Part shown: positions 62,254 to 64,000 of the stretch, in pieces
How positions within the stretch are numbered: position 1 is the stretch's first letter
How the letters are laid out: each line of letters starts with the position of its first letter
NCBI RefSeq assembly: GCF_000968685.2
Contig: NZ_LAKD02000044.1
Span: forward strand, 59,408-123,407
Direction: 5' to 3'
Length of the DNA: 64,000 nucleotides
From: Streptomyces antioxidans
GTDB taxonomy: Bacteria > Actinomycetota > Actinomycetes > Streptomycetales > Streptomycetaceae
The notes under the pieces: generated by a model
What the model was told of the DNA's origin: nothing
The model's database searches: none
Seen by the model: only the letters and a program-made list of their open reading frames with translations
Translations under genes and position numbers: made by a program

Positions 62254-62883
62254 GTGTCCGCCGACCCGCCCCCTCGCACCGCGGGACAGAACGTCTCCCG
62301 CAGCGCCGCGAGCGCACCGAGCGCCGTCCCGAGCCCGCAGAGCCGAGGCTCCGACGCGAGCGCGGTCGAGGTCCGCCGGAGCACCCGGCGGCGTAGGACG
62401 GTCTCCGCCTATCGCGAGGGCGACCGCACCGTCGTCCTCATCCCCGCGCGGATGTCCGAGGCGGAGGAGCAGCGCTGGGTGAGGGTCATGCTGGAGAAGC
62501 TGGCCGCGCAGGAGAGCAAGCGGATGCTGGGCGACGCGGAGTTGGCCGCCCGCGCCGAGTGGCTCTCCGACCAGTACCTGGGCGGGCGGGCCCGGCCCGT
62601 CTCGGTCCGCTGGGTCACCAACCAGAACACCCGCTGGGGGTCGTGCACCCCGGCGGAGGGCAGCATCCGGCTCTCCCACCGGCTCCAGGGCATGCCGGAG
62701 TATGTCGTGGACTATGTGCTCCTCCACGAGCTGGCCCATCTGCTGGTGCCGGGGCACGGCCGCCGCTTCTGGCAGCTCCTGGAGGCGTATCCGCGCACCG
62801 AGCGGGCGCGGGGCTATCTCGAAGGGGTGGTCGCCGCCGCGCGGTTGCCGCACCTCTCCGGGCCCCCGGACGACCAGCCGTAA
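62254..62883 (+). CDS. YgjP-like (M48/SprT-type) metallopeptidase
   Basis: 209 residues from a GTG; TAACGT (62242-62247) ends 7 nt before it, so the message is probably leaderless. The C-terminal half carries VTNQNTRWGSCTPAEGSIRL and LLHELAHLLVPGHGRRFW, the HExxH-x5-H zinc site of DUF45/YgjP proteins. E. coli YgjP is reported as a UTP pyrophosphatase/metal-dependent hydrolase, so peptidase activity is not certain. Residues 1-45 are Ser/Ala-rich. A 19-bp tandem copy of the 3' end follows the stop (62890-62908). Confidence 0.85.
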   Translation: MSADPPPRTAGQNVSRSAASAPSAVPSPQSRGSDASAVEVRRSTRRRRTVSAYREGDRTVVLIPARMSEAEEQRWVRVMLEKLAAQESKRMLGDAELAARAEWLSDQYLGGRARPVSVRWVTNQNTRWGSCTPAEGSIRLSHRLQGMPEYVVDYVLLHELAHLLVPGHGRRFWQLLEAYPRTERARGYLEGVVAAARLPHLSGPPDDQP

Positions 62884-63052
62884 GGCCCCGGACGATCAGC
62901 CGTAAGGCGACCGCGCCAGGCGGTGAGGGATTCAGCCGCCCGGCCGTGCGGGAACCACATCCTCGCTCCCGGCGTCGCTCATAATCGGCGGCAGCGGCTA
63001 GCCTGGCGCGCAATGCACACACCGGTACAGCGATGGGGGACGGTCCTAACGT

Positions 63053-64000
63053 ATGGCCAGGGAATTCCAGCGCGGCCACAAGGCCAGGATCAGTGATCTG
63101 ACGGCCGGGAGGGATCTGTACGTCGGGGTGCAGATCGCCGGACCCGGCCTGACCTTCGACATCAGCTGCTTCGGTCTCGATGCGAACGAGCGGCTGTCCG
63201 ACGACCGCTACTTCATCTTCTTCAACCAGCCGAAGTCCCCTGAAGAAGCGATACAGCAGCTCGGGCCGCAGGCCGGTGACACGGATTCGTTCCGCGTCAC
63301 GCTTGACGGCATTCCCTCCGCCATCCAGAAGCTCTCCTTCACCGCGACCATCGACGGCGCCGGGCAGATGTCGCAGGTCGGCCCCGGCTACCTGCGGATC
63401 GTCGCGGGCGGCGAAGAGGTGGCCCGGTACTCCTTCACCGGCTCGGAGTTCAGCACCGAGCGCGCGGTGATGCTGGGCGACTTCTACCTCAAGGACGTCT
63501 GGCGGTTCGCCGCCGTCGGCCAGGGCTTCGACGGGGGACTGGACGCGCTGCTCAGGAACTTCGGCGGTGAGGTGGCCGAGGAGGAGCCCGCCCCCGCGCC
63601 CGCCCAGGGCGCCACGCCCGGGTTCGCGCCGCCCGGCCAGGCCGCCCCCGCACCGGGCTTCGCACCTCCGGCCGGGGCGCCCGCCCCGGCGGCTCCTCCG
63701 CCCGCCGCCCCGCCCGCCCCGGAGCCCGCCCCCGCCTTCGGCGCTCCCCAGGGAACGCCACCCCAGCAGGGCTCGCCACCCCAGGGCACGCCGCCTCCCG
63801 GTACGCCCCAGGGCACGCCCCCGCAGGGCGGCCAGCCGCCCGCCCCCGGCACCCCGCAGATGCACGGTGCCCCCACCATCGCCGCGCCCATCGCGCCGCC
63901 CGGCCAGGTACCGCCCCCGCCGCCGGGCCAGTACCCGGGCCAGCAGCCCCCGTACGGCCAGCAGCCGGGCCAGGGCCAGGCCCCGCCCGCCCCTTCGCCC
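63053..64000 (+). CDS. TerD family protein with Pro-rich tail (partial, runs off right edge)
   Basis: 316 codons are present and the frame is still open at base 64000. MAREFQRGHKARISDLTAGR opens the N-terminal TerD/CABP1-like beta-sandwich: VQIAGPGLTFDISCFGLDAN, NQPKSPEEAIQQ, FRVTLDGIPSAIQKLSFTAT and ERAVMLGDFYLKDVWRFAAV are standard TerD blocks with acidic Ca2+-binding residues. From about residue 180 the chain is Pro/Gln/Gly-rich (GTPPQGTP repeats). TerD proteins are linked to tellurite and general stress resistance; the tail suggests a fused C-terminal domain beyond the window. Confidence 0.88.
   Translation, partial: MAREFQRGHKARISDLTAGRDLYVGVQIAGPGLTFDISCFGLDANERLSDDRYFIFFNQPKSPEEAIQQLGPQAGDTDSFRVTLDGIPSAIQKLSFTATIDGAGQMSQVGPGYLRIVAGGEEVARYSFTGSEFSTERAVMLGDFYLKDVWRFAAVGQGFDGGLDALLRNFGGEVAEEEPAPAPAQGATPGFAPPGQAAPAPGFAPPAGAPAPAAPPPAAPPAPEPAPAFGAPQGTPPQQGSPPQGTPPPGTPQGTPPQGGQPPAPGTPQMHGAPTIAAPIAPPGQVPPPPPGQYPGQQPPYGQQPGQGQAPPAPSP

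Noticed and set aside
1..64000. Mobile elements, tRNA or rRNA genes, biosynthetic gene cluster
   Set aside because: No transposase, integrase, att-like site, tRNA cloverleaf, rRNA or PKS/NRPS domain was recognised in any gene; the region is core chromosome.

Overview
The window is very G+C-rich DNA with dense genes, strong codon-position bias, GTG/TTG starts and many mRNAs that look leaderless. Gene content and order identify it as core chromosome of a Streptomyces. No tRNA, rRNA, CRISPR array, insertion sequence or phage gene was seen. From memory, much of the order matches two separate blocks of Mycobacterium tuberculosis (Rv1207-Rv1239c and Rv3195-Rv3211), so most genes are actinobacterial core genes; the exceptions stand out.

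Region 1 (1-16.4 kb), envelope stress and metal/cofactor genes: partial folP2-type dihydropteroate synthase, a DivIVA-like membrane protein, tag (3-methyladenine glycosylase I), an enoyl-CoA hydratase/isomerase, a DUF3117 protein, an O-methyltransferase, then the ECF sigma factor / anti-sigma / HtrA / TatB set. A leftward operon follows (MgtE-N/CBS protein, DUF1003 protein, Mrp Fe-S carrier), then a lipoprotein, an EamA exporter and CorA.

Region 2 (16.9-30.5 kb), conserved genes of mixed role: SUFU-like protein, DUF6758 protein, PHP phosphoesterase, the 3' stump of a deleted marC gene, a 50-residue protein behind a sigma-R-like promoter, NYN-domain nuclease, two alpha/beta hydrolases, a DEAD-box RNA helicase with a long basic repeat tail and a CTG start, a ferritin-like (MiaE_2) protein, DUF3107, a TetR regulator, and a DUF3152 zincin-like protein with a collagen-like segment.

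Region 3 (30.6-36 kb), candidate novel system: four tightly packed genes for a PelF-like (DUF3492) glycosyltransferase, an 8-TM protein, a PelX-like nucleotide-sugar epimerase and a spherulin-4 family glycosidase-like protein. I infer an exopolysaccharide module set into an otherwise conserved block between the DUF3152 gene and moeZ. moeZ itself has a textbook sigma-R promoter.

Region 4 (37-44.6 kb): two tandem secreted lipoprotein peptidases (TAP family), a large LPG_synthase_TM/kinase-like fusion, an alkyltransferase-like protein and a 27-bp minisatellite.

Region 5 (44.6-64 kb), DNA repair and stress: AdnA and AdnB helicase-nucleases, an M20 peptidase, NudC, an M55 aminopeptidase, mycoredoxin (sigma-R promoter with a large palindrome), UvrD2, and wblC/whiB7 with a complex leader (A-tract promoter, upstream ORF, palindrome, attenuator). 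Then come an ABC1/AarF kinase, a degenerate ThiF/E1-like protein, a YgjP-type metallopeptidase and a TerD protein cut by the right edge. Across the window the octamer CCTTACGG/CCGTAAGG is strikingly over-represented and even forces rare codons.
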